Origin: an uncultured Lachnospiraceae bacterium
Lineage (GTDB): Bacteria; Bacillota; Clostridia; Lachnospirales; Lachnospiraceae
Direction of reading: 5' to 3'
Assembly: GCA_905233695.1 (NCBI GenBank)
Contig: CAJODN010000009.1
Span: forward strand, 1 to 64,000
Length of the DNA stretch: 64,000 bases
Shown here: positions 7,419 through 19,415 of the stretch, one piece after another
Layout: each line of letters opens with the position of its first letter
Numbering within the stretch: position 1 is the first letter of the stretch
The notes under the pieces: generated by a model
The model's database searches: none
What the model saw: only the letters and a program-made list of their open reading frames with translations
What the model was told of the DNA's origin: nothing
Made by a program: the position numbers and the translations under genes

Positions 7419-8828
7419 CTATCTTTCAAATAAATGTATCGCAATCTCCTTCCATTTCCTATTATGCGGGTGTTCCCTTAGCGACAGATTGAAAATGTTC
7501 TGTCCCATCAGGACGCTCTTGGGATAAGTGAATTCCCTAAAGCCCCACTCACCGTGATATGCCCCCATTCCGGAATGGCCGACACCGTTGAAAGGAACGC
7601 CCTTGACCATCATATGGAGGCATACCTCATTGATGCAACCTCCGCCGAACTGGAGGCGCCTCATGGTCTTCTCGGCCCAAGGTATGTCCTTGGTGAACAA
7701 GTAAAATGCGAGTCCTTTCTCACGACTGTTAATAGTCTTAAGAAGCTTATCAATCTCCGAATCCTTATATGTAACAACAGGAAGTATTGGGTTAAAGAGT
7801 TCCCTGTTAACTATAGCTTCATCAATGTCTACCGGGAATATAATTGTAGGTTCGAACCTCAGCGTCTCCTTATTACCGTGACCTCCGAAATAAACCCTGT
7901 CCTTATAATCGGACACATCTTTTTCGCATTTATCATAGGCTCTCTCATTAATGAGCTTGGGATATTCGGAATTAAAAAGCGGGCTGTTGCCAAGTTGCTT
8001 AAGATATGCTCTCTTAAGCTCAACCACGAATTCGTTAGCCACCTCTTTGGCTACTGCTACCTGATTAATGTTAATACATATCTGACCGCTGTTAAGCGCC
8101 TTGAAGAAGGCAATCTTCCTTGCGGCATCCTTAATGTCGGCATCCTTTCTTATTACACACCAGTTACCTGTCTCGCCGCCGAGTTCAAGCGCCACGGGAG
8201 TAAGATTCTTCGCAGCCTCTTCCAGTACGTGTACTCCGACTCTGGGGGATCCTGTGTAAAATATCTTATCAAACTTCTGTGTGAGCAGACAGTCCGCCAC
8301 ATCGTGACCACCTCCGATTACCGTCACATATTTCATAGGGAAGATTTCCTTAATAATCTTCTGCATAAGTGCGGTGCAGTTCGGAGACTTGGAGCTGGCC
8401 TTAATAACAGCCGTATTACCGCCTGCTATACTTGCTGTAAGAACACCAAGAGACAGAAGGATCGGGAAGTTAAATGGGCTTATGATAAGCGTTGTTCCGT
8501 AGGGCATCTTGTATACCTTCGTAAGTACACTGGGGAAGCACACCAATCCACTGAAATGTACCTCCGTTCTCGCCCATTTCCTAAGACCTTTCATTGTCTC
8601 GTTAATCTCTAAGATAAGACTTCCCACGTCACAAAAATATGCGGCGAGAGAATCTCTTCCCAAGTCTTCCTTAAGTGCATCCGTAAGTTCATCTTCGTAT
8701 CTTATAATTGCATTCTTAAGACGCATTAGCGCCTTCAATCGAAAGTCAATGGAAAGCGTCTTATTAGTATTAAAGAACTCCTTCTGCTTTGCTACAATCT
8801 TAGGTATCTTCTTCTCAAAATCGTCCAT
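7419..8828 (-). CDS. NAD(P)-dependent aldehyde dehydrogenase, class 3 type
   Basis: A 469-residue ALDH that oxidises aldehydes to acids. Seen: the cofactor region ISPFNFPILLSLGVL and AVIKASSKSPNC, the nucleotide loop FYTGSPRVG, the catalytic glutamate in ALELGGETGN and the catalytic cysteine in NSGQICIN. The length of about 460 and the C-terminal GHSGMGAYHGEWGFREFT match the short class 3 (fatty aldehyde/YwdH-like) branch. AGGAGAAG precedes the ATG. There is no clear operon partner; downstream lies the FliD-C-like gene with its own promoter. Physiological substrate unknown. Confidence 0.9.
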   Translation of the reverse strand: MDDFEKKIPKIVAKQKEFFNTNKTLSIDFRLKALMRLKNAIIRYEDELTDALKEDLGRDSLAAYFCDVGSLILEINETMKGLRKWARTEVHFSGLVCFPSVLTKVYKMPYGTTLIISPFNFPILLSLGVLTASIAGGNTAVIKASSKSPNCTALMQKIIKEIFPMKYVTVIGGGHDVADCLLTQKFDKIFYTGSPRVGVHVLEEAAKNLTPVALELGGETGNWCVIRKDADIKDAARKIAFFKALNSGQICININQVAVAKEVANEFVVELKRAYLKQLGNSPLFNSEYPKLINERAYDKCEKDVSDYKDRVYFGGHGNKETLRFEPTIIFPVDIDEAIVNRELFNPILPVVTYKDSEIDKLLKTINSREKGLAFYLFTKDIPWAEKTMRRLQFGGGCINEVCLHMMVKGVPFNGVGHSGMGAYHGEWGFREFTYPKSVLMGQNIFNLSLREHPHNRKWKEIAIHLFER

Positions 8829-8850
8829 CGAAATTCTTCTCCTATTCTTA

Positions 8851-9020
8851 CTAAACTATTCTCCAACAAACTCCTTCATCTACCCAACCTTCCTTTACAA
8901 GATAGTCTCTATCGGATATCTCAGTCGTCCACATATGCTCACCCGCCAAACTGTTACGGGAACGGCATCTACATCTGTCGCGCTTACAACGGTAAGGTCA
9001 CCGTCCTCAAGGCATCCTAT
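8851..9020 (-). pseudogene. Decayed C-terminal fragment of a DUF5648-type surface protein
   Basis: On minus, one frame reads LEDGDLTVVSATDVDAVPV and a +1-shifted frame continues NSLAGEHMWTTEISDRDY, then KEGWVDEGVCWRIV and stop (8851-8853). These match, in order, the VEAVDADALPV and PSGEHVWTSDETGRDYL ... GWRYEGIAWKVL stretches of the intact protein at 14205-16256. There is no start codon, signal peptide or repeat region, and the frame is broken near 8965, so this is a relic. It begins right after the dnaJ stop codon. The parent family is secreted or surface-bound. Confidence 0.75.
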
Positions 9021-9025
9021 AAATC

Positions 9026-10201
9026 TTATAAGTCATCTACCGCATCCTTGATTTTATTCATAAATCCTTTTTTCTTCTCCTGCTTAACCTGTGTTCCGCC
9101 GGGTTTTAGAGTGTTGCCGGTCTTCTGGTCGAACTGACGAAGAAGCTCTTTTGCTTCGGAGCTTAGGCTTGTGGGAGTCTGCACGATTAACGTAACATAG
9201 TGATCTCCTCTTGTGCCCTTATTCCGAAGGGAAGGAACTCCCTTTCCTTTAAGTCTTATTCTTGTATCAGTCTGTGTTCCCGCCTTGACTTCATATACAA
9301 CCTTACCGTCTAAGGTATCAATCATTACTTCGCCGCCAAGGGTTGCTTGTGCAAATGATATTGGTGCATTGGAGAAAATGTCATAATCTCTTCTCTGGAA
9401 AATGGGATGAGCCTTAACTCTTACTTCAACAAGAAGATCTCCTCTGGGACCTCCGTTAATTCCCGGCTCACCCTTATCTCTTATTCTTACACTCTGTCCG
9501 TTATCGATACCTGCGGGGATTGAAACTTGAATCCTCTTCTTGGAAGATACATATCCCGTACCGCTACACTGCGGACATTTCTCTTTAATAATCTGTCCGC
9601 TTCCGTTACAATCCGGGCAGGTTGACACATTTTGCATAACACCAAAGAGCGTCTGCTGAGTCATCATAACCTTACCCTTGCCGTTACATTTCGTACATGT
9701 AACCTTAGATGTACCGGGCTTGGCACCGGAGCCGTGGCAGTTACTGCACTCGTCCTTAAGCACAAGCTCAATCTCCTTCTCGCATCCGAATGCCGCTTCT
9801 TCAAATGTAATTGAAATAGCAGTTCTTATATTGGCTCCCTTCATAGGACCGTTGGAATTTCTTCTGCCTCCGCCGAAGCCAAAACCACCGAAGAGATCGC
9901 CGAATATATCGCCGAATATATCCGAGAAATCCATGTTGGAGAAATCCATGCTTGGACCACCCATAGAGCCGTCGAACGCCGCATGGCCGTACTGGTCGTA
10001 CTTAGCCTTCTTCTCGGAATCAGACAATACAGCATAAGCCTCGGAAGCTTCCTTGAACTTCTTCTCTGCCTCTGCGTCTCCCGGGTTAACGTCGGGATGA
10101 TATTTTTTGGCAAGCTTTCTGTATGCGGATTTGATTTCGCTTTCGCTCGCGCCTTTGCTAACTCCTAGGACTTCGTAATAGTCCCTTTTTTGTTCTGCCA
10201 T
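9026..10201 (-). CDS. dnaJ: Chaperone DnaJ
   Basis: A 391-residue type I J-protein, the DnaK cochaperone. The J domain (1-70) has the HPD triad in [12 protein letters not shown] Gly/Phe-rich linker ([18 protein letters not shown]) follows. The zinc-binding domain holds four CxxCxGxG repeats ([32 protein letters not shown]). The substrate-binding C-terminal domains follow. It stimulates DnaK ATPase and delivers unfolded clients in the cytoplasm. It is the last gene of the hrcA operon, 88 bases after dnaK. Confidence 0.98.
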   Translation of the reverse strand: MAEQKRDYYEVLGVSKGASESEIKSAYRKLAKKYHPDVNPGDAEAEKKFKEASEAYAVLSDSEKKAKYDQYGHAAFDGSMGGPSMDFSNMDFSDIFGDIFGDLFGGFGFGGGRRNSNGPMKGANIRTAISITFEEAAFGCEKEIELVLKDECSNCHGSGAKPGTSKVTCTKCNGKGKVMMTQQTLFGVMQNVSTCPDCNGSGQIIKEKCPQCSGTGYVSSKKRIQVSIPAGIDNGQSVRIRDKGEPGINGGPRGDLLVEVRVKAHPIFQRRDYDIFSNAPISFAQATLGGEVMIDTLDGKVVYEVKAGTQTDTRIRLKGKGVPSLRNKGTRGDHYVTLIVQTPTSLSSEAKELLRQFDQKTGNTLKPGGTQVKQEKKKGFMNKIKDAVDDL

Positions 10202-10227
10202 TATCTACTCCTTATATACCAGCGTAG

Positions 10228-10267
10228 GGTAAGCCCCATTATTCCTTATCCGTGATGAGTCTTACCC
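10228..10267 (-). other. Hairpin between dnaK and dnaJ
   Basis: GGGTAAG and CTTACCC are separated by 26 bases in the dnaK-dnaJ gap. No T-run follows on minus, so it looks more like an RNA processing or stability element than a terminator. It could tune dnaJ against dnaK levels. Confidence 0.4.
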
Positions 10268-10289
10268 CTGTCTGTTAATTAAATTCTTA

Positions 10290-12185
<1,896 letters not shown>

Positions 12186-12232
12186 TTATTTTTTCGAATT
12201 ATGGTAAATGTTTTATCACATTTTCACTCTAA

Positions 12233-12931
12233 TTAATTGGCCACCTTAACCATTGCGTGCCTTAGCACCGTATCGTTATACATGTAACCCTTCTGCAGTA
12301 CTTCAACTACTACATTCTCACCGAGTTCTTCATCCTCCACATGCATTACTGCGTTGTGATAATCGGGGTTGAATTCTTCTCCCTCGGCTTCTATCTCCTT
12401 AACGCCGGCTTCTTCGAGGCTTGTCATAAGCTGCTTATACACCATCTTCATTCCGTCTGCGAAGGAATCTCCTTCTTCTGCCGAATCAAGTCCTCTCTCG
12501 AAGTTATCTACAACAGGGAGTATCTTTTCAAGTATTGTCTTCGCTCCCATATCGTACATCTGGCCTTTTTCTTTCTCGGTTCGTTTTCTGAAATTCTCGA
12601 ACTCAGCCATCTGACGGATAACCTTGTCATTTAATTCATCAATTATTTTCTGATGTTTATTCTTCTTTTTCTTCTTATCGGAAGAATCTTTTTTGTCGCC
12701 GTCTGAATCGCCTTCTGCGTTGTCGTCGGTGTCATCTGCATTACCGTCTGCGCTGTCGTTACCGCCTTCTGTGTCTTCGTTGTCATCGGCTGAACTATCG
12801 GCTGTATCTTCGGCATCATCTCTTGCAACGTCTTCTGATGAGCCATCATCGACTTCTTCGGCTTCGGTCTCTACGTCAGTTTCTTTTTCTTCCGTATCGA
12901 AATTTTCGTTAAATACTTTTTTCTTAGCCAC
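12233..12931 (-). CDS. grpE: Nucleotide exchange factor GrpE with a long acidic N-terminus
   Basis: A 232-residue cochaperone that releases ADP from DnaK. Residues about 95-232 are the conserved part (coiled coil RQMAEFENFRKRTEKEK, then ILPVVDNFERGL and the beta domain VVVEVLQKGYMYND). Residues about 10-90 are almost only Asp, Glu, Ser, Asn and Gly, then a Lys-rich patch; this is longer and more acidic than usual. I chose the GTG at 12931 because AAAGGA lies 9 bases upstream; a further upstream GTG at 12970 has no site. hrcA ends 48 bases upstream. Confidence 0.93.
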   Translation of the reverse strand: MAKKKVFNENFDTEEKETDVETEAEEVDDGSSEDVARDDAEDTADSSADDNEDTEGGNDSADGNADDTDDNAEGDSDGDKKDSSDKKKKKNKHQKIIDELNDKVIRQMAEFENFRKRTEKEKGQMYDMGAKTILEKILPVVDNFERGLDSAEEGDSFADGMKMVYKQLMTSLEEAGVKEIEAEGEEFNPDYHNAVMHVEDEELGENVVVEVLQKGYMYNDTVLRHAMVKVAN

Positions 12932-12979
12932 GCTTTTTATCCTTTCTTTTATTATTTTTCGCCTTCGCACATTTTTAAG

Positions 12980-14041
12980 TTATGTGCTGTTGGCATCAAT
13001 TACATTGTCATTCCTATCACCCTTAACGACCTGCTCGAGTTGTGTCTTAAGATTCTTAAGATTATTTAGAACATTTTCATAATCCATTCGCTTCGGGCCT
13101 ATGATACCGATTGTACCCTTGACGCCTTCGCCAAGTTCATAGGTCGCTGTTACAACCGAGCAATCCTTCATAGTCTTAATAGAAGAATCATTACCTATAT
13201 ATACCTGAATTCCGGTTTCGTCGGAACTTGCCTCAGCTTCTTCAATGAACTCCGCAAGAGGTTTCTTCTCTTCGAATGCATTAATTAAGTCCTTAGCCTT
13301 CTCTGAATCACTAAGCTCCGGATACTTGAAGAAATTGGTTGCTCCGCTTGTATATACCTCCAAGTCATCATCTTCCTTAAGGGTATCGGCAACAGATTGA
13401 AGCACTTGTTCAACTATTTCTTCATGGGCTCCCGCCTGATCCTTCATATTGGAAATGAGTGATAAATTAATATCATTCACATTTAACCCGTTTAAGTTGG
13501 TGTTAAGAAGCATGTTTAATTTAAGCATTGTCTCGTTGTCCAGGGGCTCGTCTACTTCTATCACTCTGTTCTTAACGATGTTACCTTCCATAACAACTAC
13601 GGAAAGGACATGATTCTCATCGACGTTGGATATCTGTACGAACTTAACCTTATTGGTAGCAACGGAGGGTGCTAATATCATGCTGGCATACTGTGTATTA
13701 TTGGCAAGCACCTTAACAACCTGCTTTAAGAGCTTCTCCATCTTACCGGTCTTCTCGAACATTAACTCCTGCATCTGAGTAATCTCTTGTTCCTTCTCAG
13801 CCATAAGATGATCTACGTAGAACCTGTAGCCCTTATCGGTGGGGATTCTTCCTGCCGACGTATGTGGCTGAATTATGAAACCGAGTTCTTCTAAGTCTGC
13901 CATCTCATTTCTTATTGTCGCAGAGCTTAGGTTAAGATAGCTCTTTGAAATCGTACGAGAACCAACCGGCTCTCCCGTCTCCAAATAATTCTGTATTATA
14001 GCGTTAAGAATTATTTCTTTTCTCTCATCTAACTCTTCCAT
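12980..14041 (-). CDS. hrcA: Heat-inducible transcription repressor HrcA
   Basis: A 353-residue repressor of class I heat-shock genes. The N-terminal winged helix spans residues 1-70 (ERKEIILNAIIQNYLETGEPVG and SSATIRNEMADLEELG); GAF-like and dimer domains follow. It binds CIRCE dyads and is kept active by GroEL. First gene of its own operon, directly downstream of a perfect CIRCE, so it autoregulates. AAGGGG precedes the ATG. Confidence 0.97.
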   Translation of the reverse strand: MEELDERKEIILNAIIQNYLETGEPVGSRTISKSYLNLSSATIRNEMADLEELGFIIQPHTSAGRIPTDKGYRFYVDHLMAEKEQEITQMQELMFEKTGKMEKLLKQVVKVLANNTQYASMILAPSVATNKVKFVQISNVDENHVLSVVVMEGNIVKNRVIEVDEPLDNETMLKLNMLLNTNLNGLNVNDINLSLISNMKDQAGAHEEIVEQVLQSVADTLKEDDDLEVYTSGATNFFKYPELSDSEKAKDLINAFEEKKPLAEFIEEAEASSDETGIQVYIGNDSSIKTMKDCSVVTATYELGEGVKGTIGIIGPKRMDYENVLNNLKNLKTQLEQVVKGDRNDNVIDANST

Positions 14042-14062
14042 GAAAACCCCTTTTTGTTTCTG

Positions 14063-14089
14063 TTAGCACTCATATTATTGGAGTGCTAA
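14063..14089 (-). promoter_or_regulatory. CIRCE operator of the heat-shock operon
   Basis: TTAGCACTC and GAGTGCTAA flank exactly 9 bases, a perfect match to the HrcA operator consensus. It lies 22 bases upstream of hrcA and just downstream of the -10 box, covering the expected start site. Confidence 0.97.
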
Positions 14090-14103
14090 CATTTGCTATA
14101 CAT

Positions 14104-14141
14104 AATTTAACACCCCTTTAAGATAATGTCAAGGGGTGTTA
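14104..14141 (-). promoter_or_regulatory. Promoter of hrcA-grpE-dnaK-dnaJ embedded in an 11-bp palindrome
   Basis: On minus, -35 TTGACA (14127-14132) and -10 TAAATT (14104-14109) are 17 bases apart. An inverted repeat with perfect 11-base arms (TAACACCCCTT at 14108-14118, complement at 14131-14141, 12-base spacer) overlaps both boxes. Together with CIRCE this makes two dyads at one promoter. Confidence 0.8.
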
Positions 14142-14204
14142 GTAAAAAAAAGTGTTTTTTTCAGAACCAAACAAATTTTCATACAAATATCCGTCGAATA
14201 CTTA

Positions 14205-16256
14205 CTACAATACCTTCCAAGCAATCCCTTCATAGCGCCAACCTATTTTCTTGAGATAGTCACGCCCGGTTTCGTCGGATGTCCAGACATGCTCACCGGA
14301 AGGACTGTAAGGATTGTATAGCCTATATTGATCCGTTCCCTTAAGGGAGGTTGACTTGTATACGTAGAAAGCTATACCTTCATATGACCAGCCTTGCCTT
14401 CTAAGATCTACAGCACCCTTAGAATCAGTTGTAAAGAAGTGCATACCTCCTCCGTTAGGATTATATAATCTATATACGGGGAGTGCATCGGCATCAACTG
14501 CCTCTACGGAATAGAAATCGTCCGACGCCTCCCATTGCCAACCCAGACGTTCAAGTGTCTCTTTCTCCTTTTCATCCTGAGTGTAAAAATGCTCGCCCCT
14601 GTTACGATCGTAAAAACGATATACTTCACCTTTCTTTATTCTGGCAATGGGAACAATTACATTTCTACCCGCGGTATCATCATATACGAGAGCAGTTCCC
14701 GCTCTCTCATTTATCTCTATAACATTCTTAGACTGAGGATTAATTACGGAAGGCGTTCCGATATATGTGGGCGAGATATTACCATGATCCTCATCTCCTA
14801 TAATCTTATACCATACGTAGTAATTTCCTGCTTCCGTGGCTTTCGGAATATCAGTCGACCATGCTGCATCACCCGGAGATACTTCCGCACTGCTTCCGAG
14901 CGCATAATACATAGTTCCACCGGTCACCGAACCGGCCACAGCCATATTCTGCGGAGAGCCTGTATATGTAACATTTACAGCCTTAGGCGCTGTGTATGTT
15001 GGTGCTTCCTTACCTACAGTAACCTTACAGTTTGCTGTGAATCCACCGTCTGCTGTTGTTGCTGTAATTACCGCTTCTCCGGTTGCGACACCCGTTACCA
15101 CACCTAAGCTATCTACGGTTGCCACACTTGTATCACTGCTTTCATATGTAACACTTTTATTGGTTGCATCCTCCGGGAGCACCTTCGGAACTATTGTAAA
15201 TGTGCTACCGATACTAATTGACTGCTCCGTAGGTGTTATTGTAATACCCGTTACGGGTGTACCACCGTACTTTACTATTGTAAAGCTTGTCTCCTGATTT
15301 GTCGGAAGATATGTATATATGTCTGTTTTATCAGTTTCCCTTGCAAATGTGCCGGGAAGTTCGGATTCATACTTGAGATTCTTTGGTATCTCAATCTTAA
15401 CAAGGCTGTTACAATTCCTGAGAATATTTTTATAACCTGTAACGGACACATCCGGGCCACCGGCTAATCCGCCGAGATCAAAACCGCTTAAGTCAAGCGT
15501 CTTAAGCTTCTTACATCCCATGAACATATCGTTCATATATGAAACCCTACTTGTATTAAAATTGCTTAAATCCAAGGATTCTAAACTCTCGCATTGGTCG
15601 AACATATAAGTCATATCGGTAACGTTAGATGTATCAAAAGAGCTACTGTTAACCTTTAAGCTTGTTGCAGATTTAAGCCCCAAGAACATGGCTTCCATAG
15701 TGACAACCTTAGATGTATTAAAATGCGTTACATCTAAGCTTTTTAAACTTTTACACATATAGAACATATGATTCATATATACAACATTATTTGTTTTGAA
15801 TCCACCTATGTCCAGTTCTTCAAGACTCTCACATTGATAGAACATCTCGCTCATATTAGTAACATTACTTGTGTCAATCTCGTGACTGAACTTTATAGAT
15901 TTCAATCCTTTAACATCAGGATACCAATGACCACAAAAGAACTGGTTACAATTATCATTTAGCTTGACGGTATACTCTGCTCCATTAATTGTGGTTTTGG
16001 CCGGAATATCGACACTTACGGCCGCCCCCGTTGAGGTTGTAAGACCCTTATACCTTCTGAGTGTAAGTGTATGACCGGTATCATCTTTCTTACATTGGAA
16101 ACCTTCCCATTCATCCGGAAAATCTTCGGCGTCGGTTAACTTTTGAGAATCCGTCTTTCTTTCCGTCAAATCCTTTGCCGTAACAGACGTACTGAAACAT
16201 AGTACGGTACATAATGTCATCACTATACACATAAATAACGATATAAACTTTTTCAT
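14205..16256 (-). CDS. Secreted BspA-like leucine-rich surface protein with Big_2 and DUF5648 modules
   Basis: A 683-residue exported protein. Signal peptide 1-28 (ending FSTSVTAKD). Residues about 110-290 are BspA/DUF285-type repeats with the recurring DTSNVTNMSEMFYQCESLEEL pattern, five to six copies. A Big_2 Ig-like domain (ITITPTEQSISIGSTFTIVP ... GVATGEAVITATTA) follows at about 330-410, then a link domain, then three DUF5648-type repeats to the C-terminus (YRFYDRNRGEHFYT, YRLYNPNGGGMHFFT, YRLYNPYSPSGEHVWT). There is no LPXTG or membrane anchor, so the C-terminal repeats may bind the envelope. BspA-like repeats bind host or bacterial surfaces; the target here is unknown. Confidence 0.85.
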   Translation of the reverse strand: MKKFISLFMCIVMTLCTVLCFSTSVTAKDLTERKTDSQKLTDAEDFPDEWEGFQCKKDDTGHTLTLRRYKGLTTSTGAAVSVDIPAKTTINGAEYTVKLNDNCNQFFCGHWYPDVKGLKSIKFSHEIDTSNVTNMSEMFYQCESLEELDIGGFKTNNVVYMNHMFYMCKSLKSLDVTHFNTSKVVTMEAMFLGLKSATSLKVNSSSFDTSNVTDMTYMFDQCESLESLDLSNFNTSRVSYMNDMFMGCKKLKTLDLSGFDLGGLAGGPDVSVTGYKNILRNCNSLVKIEIPKNLKYESELPGTFARETDKTDIYTYLPTNQETSFTIVKYGGTPVTGITITPTEQSISIGSTFTIVPKVLPEDATNKSVTYESSDTSVATVDSLGVVTGVATGEAVITATTADGGFTANCKVTVGKEAPTYTAPKAVNVTYTGSPQNMAVAGSVTGGTMYYALGSSAEVSPGDAAWSTDIPKATEAGNYYVWYKIIGDEDHGNISPTYIGTPSVINPQSKNVIEINERAGTALVYDDTAGRNVIVPIARIKKGEVYRFYDRNRGEHFYTQDEKEKETLERLGWQWEASDDFYSVEAVDADALPVYRLYNPNGGGMHFFTTDSKGAVDLRRQGWSYEGIAFYVYKSTSLKGTDQYRLYNPYSPSGEHVWTSDETGRDYLKKIGWRYEGIAWKVL

Positions 16257-16327
16257 AGATACTGTCCCCTTCTCTTAACCTAACGTATATTAATTAATTC
16301 GTATTATGATTACACATTTTCAATATA

Positions 16328-17503
16328 TCAGACAAACTCCCTCGCAATTATATTCTGCAGTTCAAAGCCCTTCCTTGTGGGCTTAATAAAATTACCGTCA
16401 TTAACAACTAAGCCCTGCGCCGTCAGCGTATCAATCTCTTCCCTATACACATCACCAAGGCTTCTGTTAAATGTACTATAGAACTCCTCGTATCCCACAC
16501 CGGCGTTCATCCGAAGACCGAGAATCATGAATTCTGCCATACACTCCTCAGAAGAAAGCTTATCCTCTTCTTCATACTCATTAACGGGATTACTTACCGA
16601 CCAGTTACCTATATACTTATCAATATCCGTAATGTTCCTATATCTTGTCTCATTATAAAGAGACGCCGCGCCAATGCCGAAGCCGATGTATTCTTTCCGC
16701 TTCCAATAGCCGATGTTATGCTTACATTCAAAGCCCTTCTTGGCATAGTTAGATATCTCGTACTGATTGTAGCCTCTGCTATTAAGATATGCATAGGTAA
16801 AATCCGTCATCTCACATAGAGTATCCTCATCCGGAAGGAAGCTGGGCATACCGCCCTTACATCTTGTAATATAATCCTCATTATATTTATCGTAAAATAA
16901 CGTATTTTCTTCAATAATAAGAGAATATACACTCAAATGCTTAAGTCCGAATTTAACTACATCCGAAAAAGTCTTCTTAAGAGACGATACCGTCTGACCG
17001 GGAAGCCCGTACATAATATCAACATTTACATTATTAAAGCCAAGGCGAAGAGCCGAATCCAAGGACGTAAGAAAACTCTTATAATCATGGATTCTTCCGA
17101 GAAGCTTAAGCTCGCTGTCTTGAGAAGACTGAAGCCCGAAACTTAGGCGATTAATGCCTATGGTCTTATATACGCCAAGCGCTTCCTTGGTTACAGTTCC
17201 CGGATTACATTCAATGGTAATCTCAGCGTCATCATCTATGGTAAATGTGTCATTAGCCGTATCCATTATTCTTACAATCAGTTTCGTAAGAAGCGTGCTG
17301 GGCGTTCCCCCGCCGATATAGATGCTTGTCACTGTACACTCCGAAAGCTTTGCGCCCTTATACGCAATCTCGGAGCATAAGGCATTAATATAATCCTCTT
17401 TTAATTTATCGGAAGCTGTATATGATAAGAAATCGCAGTAATTACATTTCCTAACGCAAAAGGGAATATGAATATACAGTTCTATCTCTCTTCTAGTCTT
17501 CAT
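16328..17503 (-). CDS. hemW: Radical SAM heme chaperone HemW
   Basis: A 391-residue radical SAM protein. The cluster motif is in [16 protein letters not shown] (CxxxCxxC); GGGTPS and the HemN C-terminal domain ([17 protein letters not shown], then [17 protein letters not shown]) follow. HemW-type proteins were long called HemN-like coproporphyrinogen oxidases but act as heme-binding chaperones. It overlaps the lepA stop by 11 bases, the usual Firmicute lepA-hemW pair. Confidence 0.95.
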   Translation of the reverse strand: MKTRREIELYIHIPFCVRKCNYCDFLSYTASDKLKEDYINALCSEIAYKGAKLSECTVTSIYIGGGTPSTLLTKLIVRIMDTANDTFTIDDDAEITIECNPGTVTKEALGVYKTIGINRLSFGLQSSQDSELKLLGRIHDYKSFLTSLDSALRLGFNNVNVDIMYGLPGQTVSSLKKTFSDVVKFGLKHLSVYSLIIEENTLFYDKYNEDYITRCKGGMPSFLPDEDTLCEMTDFTYAYLNSRGYNQYEISNYAKKGFECKHNIGYWKRKEYIGFGIGAASLYNETRYRNITDIDKYIGNWSVSNPVNEYEEEDKLSSEECMAEFMILGLRMNAGVGYEEFYSTFNRSLGDVYREEIDTLTAQGLVVNDGNFIKPTRKGFELQNIIAREFV

Positions 17504-19304
17504 CCAGCTTCAACACACTCATAAATGCGCTCTGAGGGATGTCGACAGAACCCACTTGACGCATTCTCTTCTTTCCTTCCTTCTGCTTCTCTAAGAGCTT
17601 CTTCTTACGGGAAATGTCACCGCCGTAGCATTTCGCCAAGACATCCTTTCTTACTGCCTTAACCGTCTCCCTTGCAATTACCTTATTACCGATGGCAGCC
17701 TGAATCGGGATCTCGAATAGGTGTCTCGGAATCTCACCCTTTAATTTCTCACACATTTTACGACCGCGCTCGTATGCCGTTCCTTCGAACACGATAAATG
17801 ACAGAGCATCCACCGGCTCCTTATTAATTAAAATGTCAAGCTTAACAAGGTCGGACTTAACATAGCCCTTCATCTCATAATCAAAGCTTGCGTACCCACG
17901 GGAACGGGATTTAAGAGCATCGAAGAAATCATATATTATCTCATTTAATGGCAAGGTATACTTAAGAAGCGCCCTTGTCTCCTCAAGATATTCCATACTA
18001 ATATATTCGCCGCGTCTCTCCTGGCATAAGTCCATAATTGTCCCGATATAATCGGACGATACCATAATCTCCGCCGAAACAACAGGCTCCTCCATATAGT
18101 CAATCTCGGAAGGATCCGGAAGGTTGGTGGGGTTGGTAAGCTCTATCATCTCGCCGTCGGTCTTATGAACTCTGTATACAACAGAAGGTGCCGTGGTAAC
18201 GAGGTCAAGATTATATTCGCGCTCCAATCTCTCTTCTACTATCTCCAAATGTAGCAGCCCAAGGAAACCGCAGCGAAAGCCGAATCCCAATGCAACAGAC
18301 GTCTCCGGCTCGTATTGAAGAGCCGCATCATTAAGCTGAAGCTTCTCCAAAGCATCGCGAAGATCGGGGTATTTTGCACCATCAGCGGGATAAAGGCCGC
18401 AATAAACCATGGGGTTAACCTTCTTATATCCGGGAAGCGGCTCCGAGCATGGATTATTCTTATGGGTTACGGTATCACCCACTCTCGTATCGGACACGTT
18501 CTTAATAGATGCCGTAACGTAACCAACCATTCCTGCCGTAAGCTCGTCGCATGATACGAATTGACCGGCACCGAAATAGCCGACTTCTACAACATCAAAT
18601 GACGCCTGACTCGCCATCATAAGAATGGTGTCCCCGGGCTTAACCTTTCCCTCCATAATTCTGATAAATACAATAACACCTTTATAAGAATCATATATAG
18701 AATCGAAAATCAGAGCTTGCAAAGGATTGTCGTTGTCCCCTGTAGGAGCGGGAAGATCTGTCACAATCTTCTCTAACACGTCCTCCACGTTAAGTCCTGT
18801 CTTCGCAGATATCTGTGGTGCGCCCTCTGCCTCTATGCCTATTACATCTTCTATCTCGTCGATAACCCTCTTGGGCTCGGCAGAAGGTAAATCAATCTTA
18901 TTAATTACGGGAATAATATCAAGGTCGTGGTCAAGTGCCAGATATACGTTAGCCAAAGTCTGAGCTTCTACTCCCTGAGCAGCATCAACAACAAGAATTG
19001 CGCCGTCACATGCAGCAAGAGACCTTGACACTTCGTAATTAAAGTCAACATGACCGGGAGTATCAATCAAGTTGAAAATGTACTCATTTCCGTCCTTAGC
19101 ATTATATACAATACGGACAGCCTGCGACTTAATGGTGATTCCCCGTTCTCTCTCAAGGTCCATATTATCGAGAACCTGAGACTGCATCTCGCGTTCTGTA
19201 AGAAGACCGGTCATCTCTATAATTCTGTCGGCAAGGGTAGACTTACCGTGATCTATATGCGCTATTATGCAGAAGTTCCTTATGTATTTATTGTCTATGG
19301 ACAT
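17493..19304 (-). CDS. lepA: Elongation factor 4 (LepA)
   Basis: A 603-residue ribosomal GTPase. G motifs: [13 protein letters not shown] (G1), [10 protein letters not shown] (G3) and NKIDLP (G4); the EF-G-like domains follow and the LepA-specific C-terminus ends [20 protein letters not shown]. It back-translocates or remodels stalled ribosomes. GGAGGA precedes the ATG. It heads the lepA-hemW unit and is divergent from holA. Confidence 0.98.
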   Translation of the reverse strand: MSIDNKYIRNFCIIAHIDHGKSTLADRIIEMTGLLTEREMQSQVLDNMDLERERGITIKSQAVRIVYNAKDGNEYIFNLIDTPGHVDFNYEVSRSLAACDGAILVVDAAQGVEAQTLANVYLALDHDLDIIPVINKIDLPSAEPKRVIDEIEDVIGIEAEGAPQISAKTGLNVEDVLEKIVTDLPAPTGDNDNPLQALIFDSIYDSYKGVIVFIRIMEGKVKPGDTILMMASQASFDVVEVGYFGAGQFVSCDELTAGMVGYVTASIKNVSDTRVGDTVTHKNNPCSEPLPGYKKVNPMVYCGLYPADGAKYPDLRDALEKLQLNDAALQYEPETSVALGFGFRCGFLGLLHLEIVEERLEREYNLDLVTTAPSVVYRVHKTDGEMIELTNPTNLPDPSEIDYMEEPVVSAEIMVSSDYIGTIMDLCQERRGEYISMEYLEETRALLKYTLPLNEIIYDFFDALKSRSRGYASFDYEMKGYVKSDLVKLDILINKEPVDALSFIVFEGTAYERGRKMCEKLKGEIPRHLFEIPIQAAIGNKVIARETVKAVRKDVLAKCYGGDISRKKKLLEKQKEGKKRMRQVGSVDIPQSAFMSVLKLDED

Positions 19305-19398
19305 TGTATCCTCCGGTTAGCTGTCGCTATATATTGTATGACAGACACTGTATTATCAGAGTAATTCTACCATATACACTGTATTTACACAAGAAATA

Positions 19399-19415
19399 TG
19401 CTATAATAACAACTA
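19399..19415 (+). promoter_or_regulatory. Extended -10 promoter apparently giving a leaderless holA mRNA
   Basis: TGCTATAAT (TATAAT at 19402-19407, with the TG extension) is followed only 7 bases later by the holA ATG at 19415. No ribosome binding site fits between them. Transcription starting about 7 bases after the -10 would begin at or next to the A of the ATG. Confidence 0.55.

Noticed and set aside
7554..8612. 352-codon plus-strand frame
   Set aside because: Antisense to the aldehyde dehydrogenase, which has full catalytic motifs; the frame shows no family features.
12693..13082. 129-codon Ser/Leu-rich plus frame
   Set aside because: It is the reverse complement of the acidic GrpE N-terminus.
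16328..17503. Coproporphyrinogen III oxidase HemN
   Set aside because: Short length, CxxxCxxC pattern with Phe after the last Asp and the lepA neighbour fit HemW instead.
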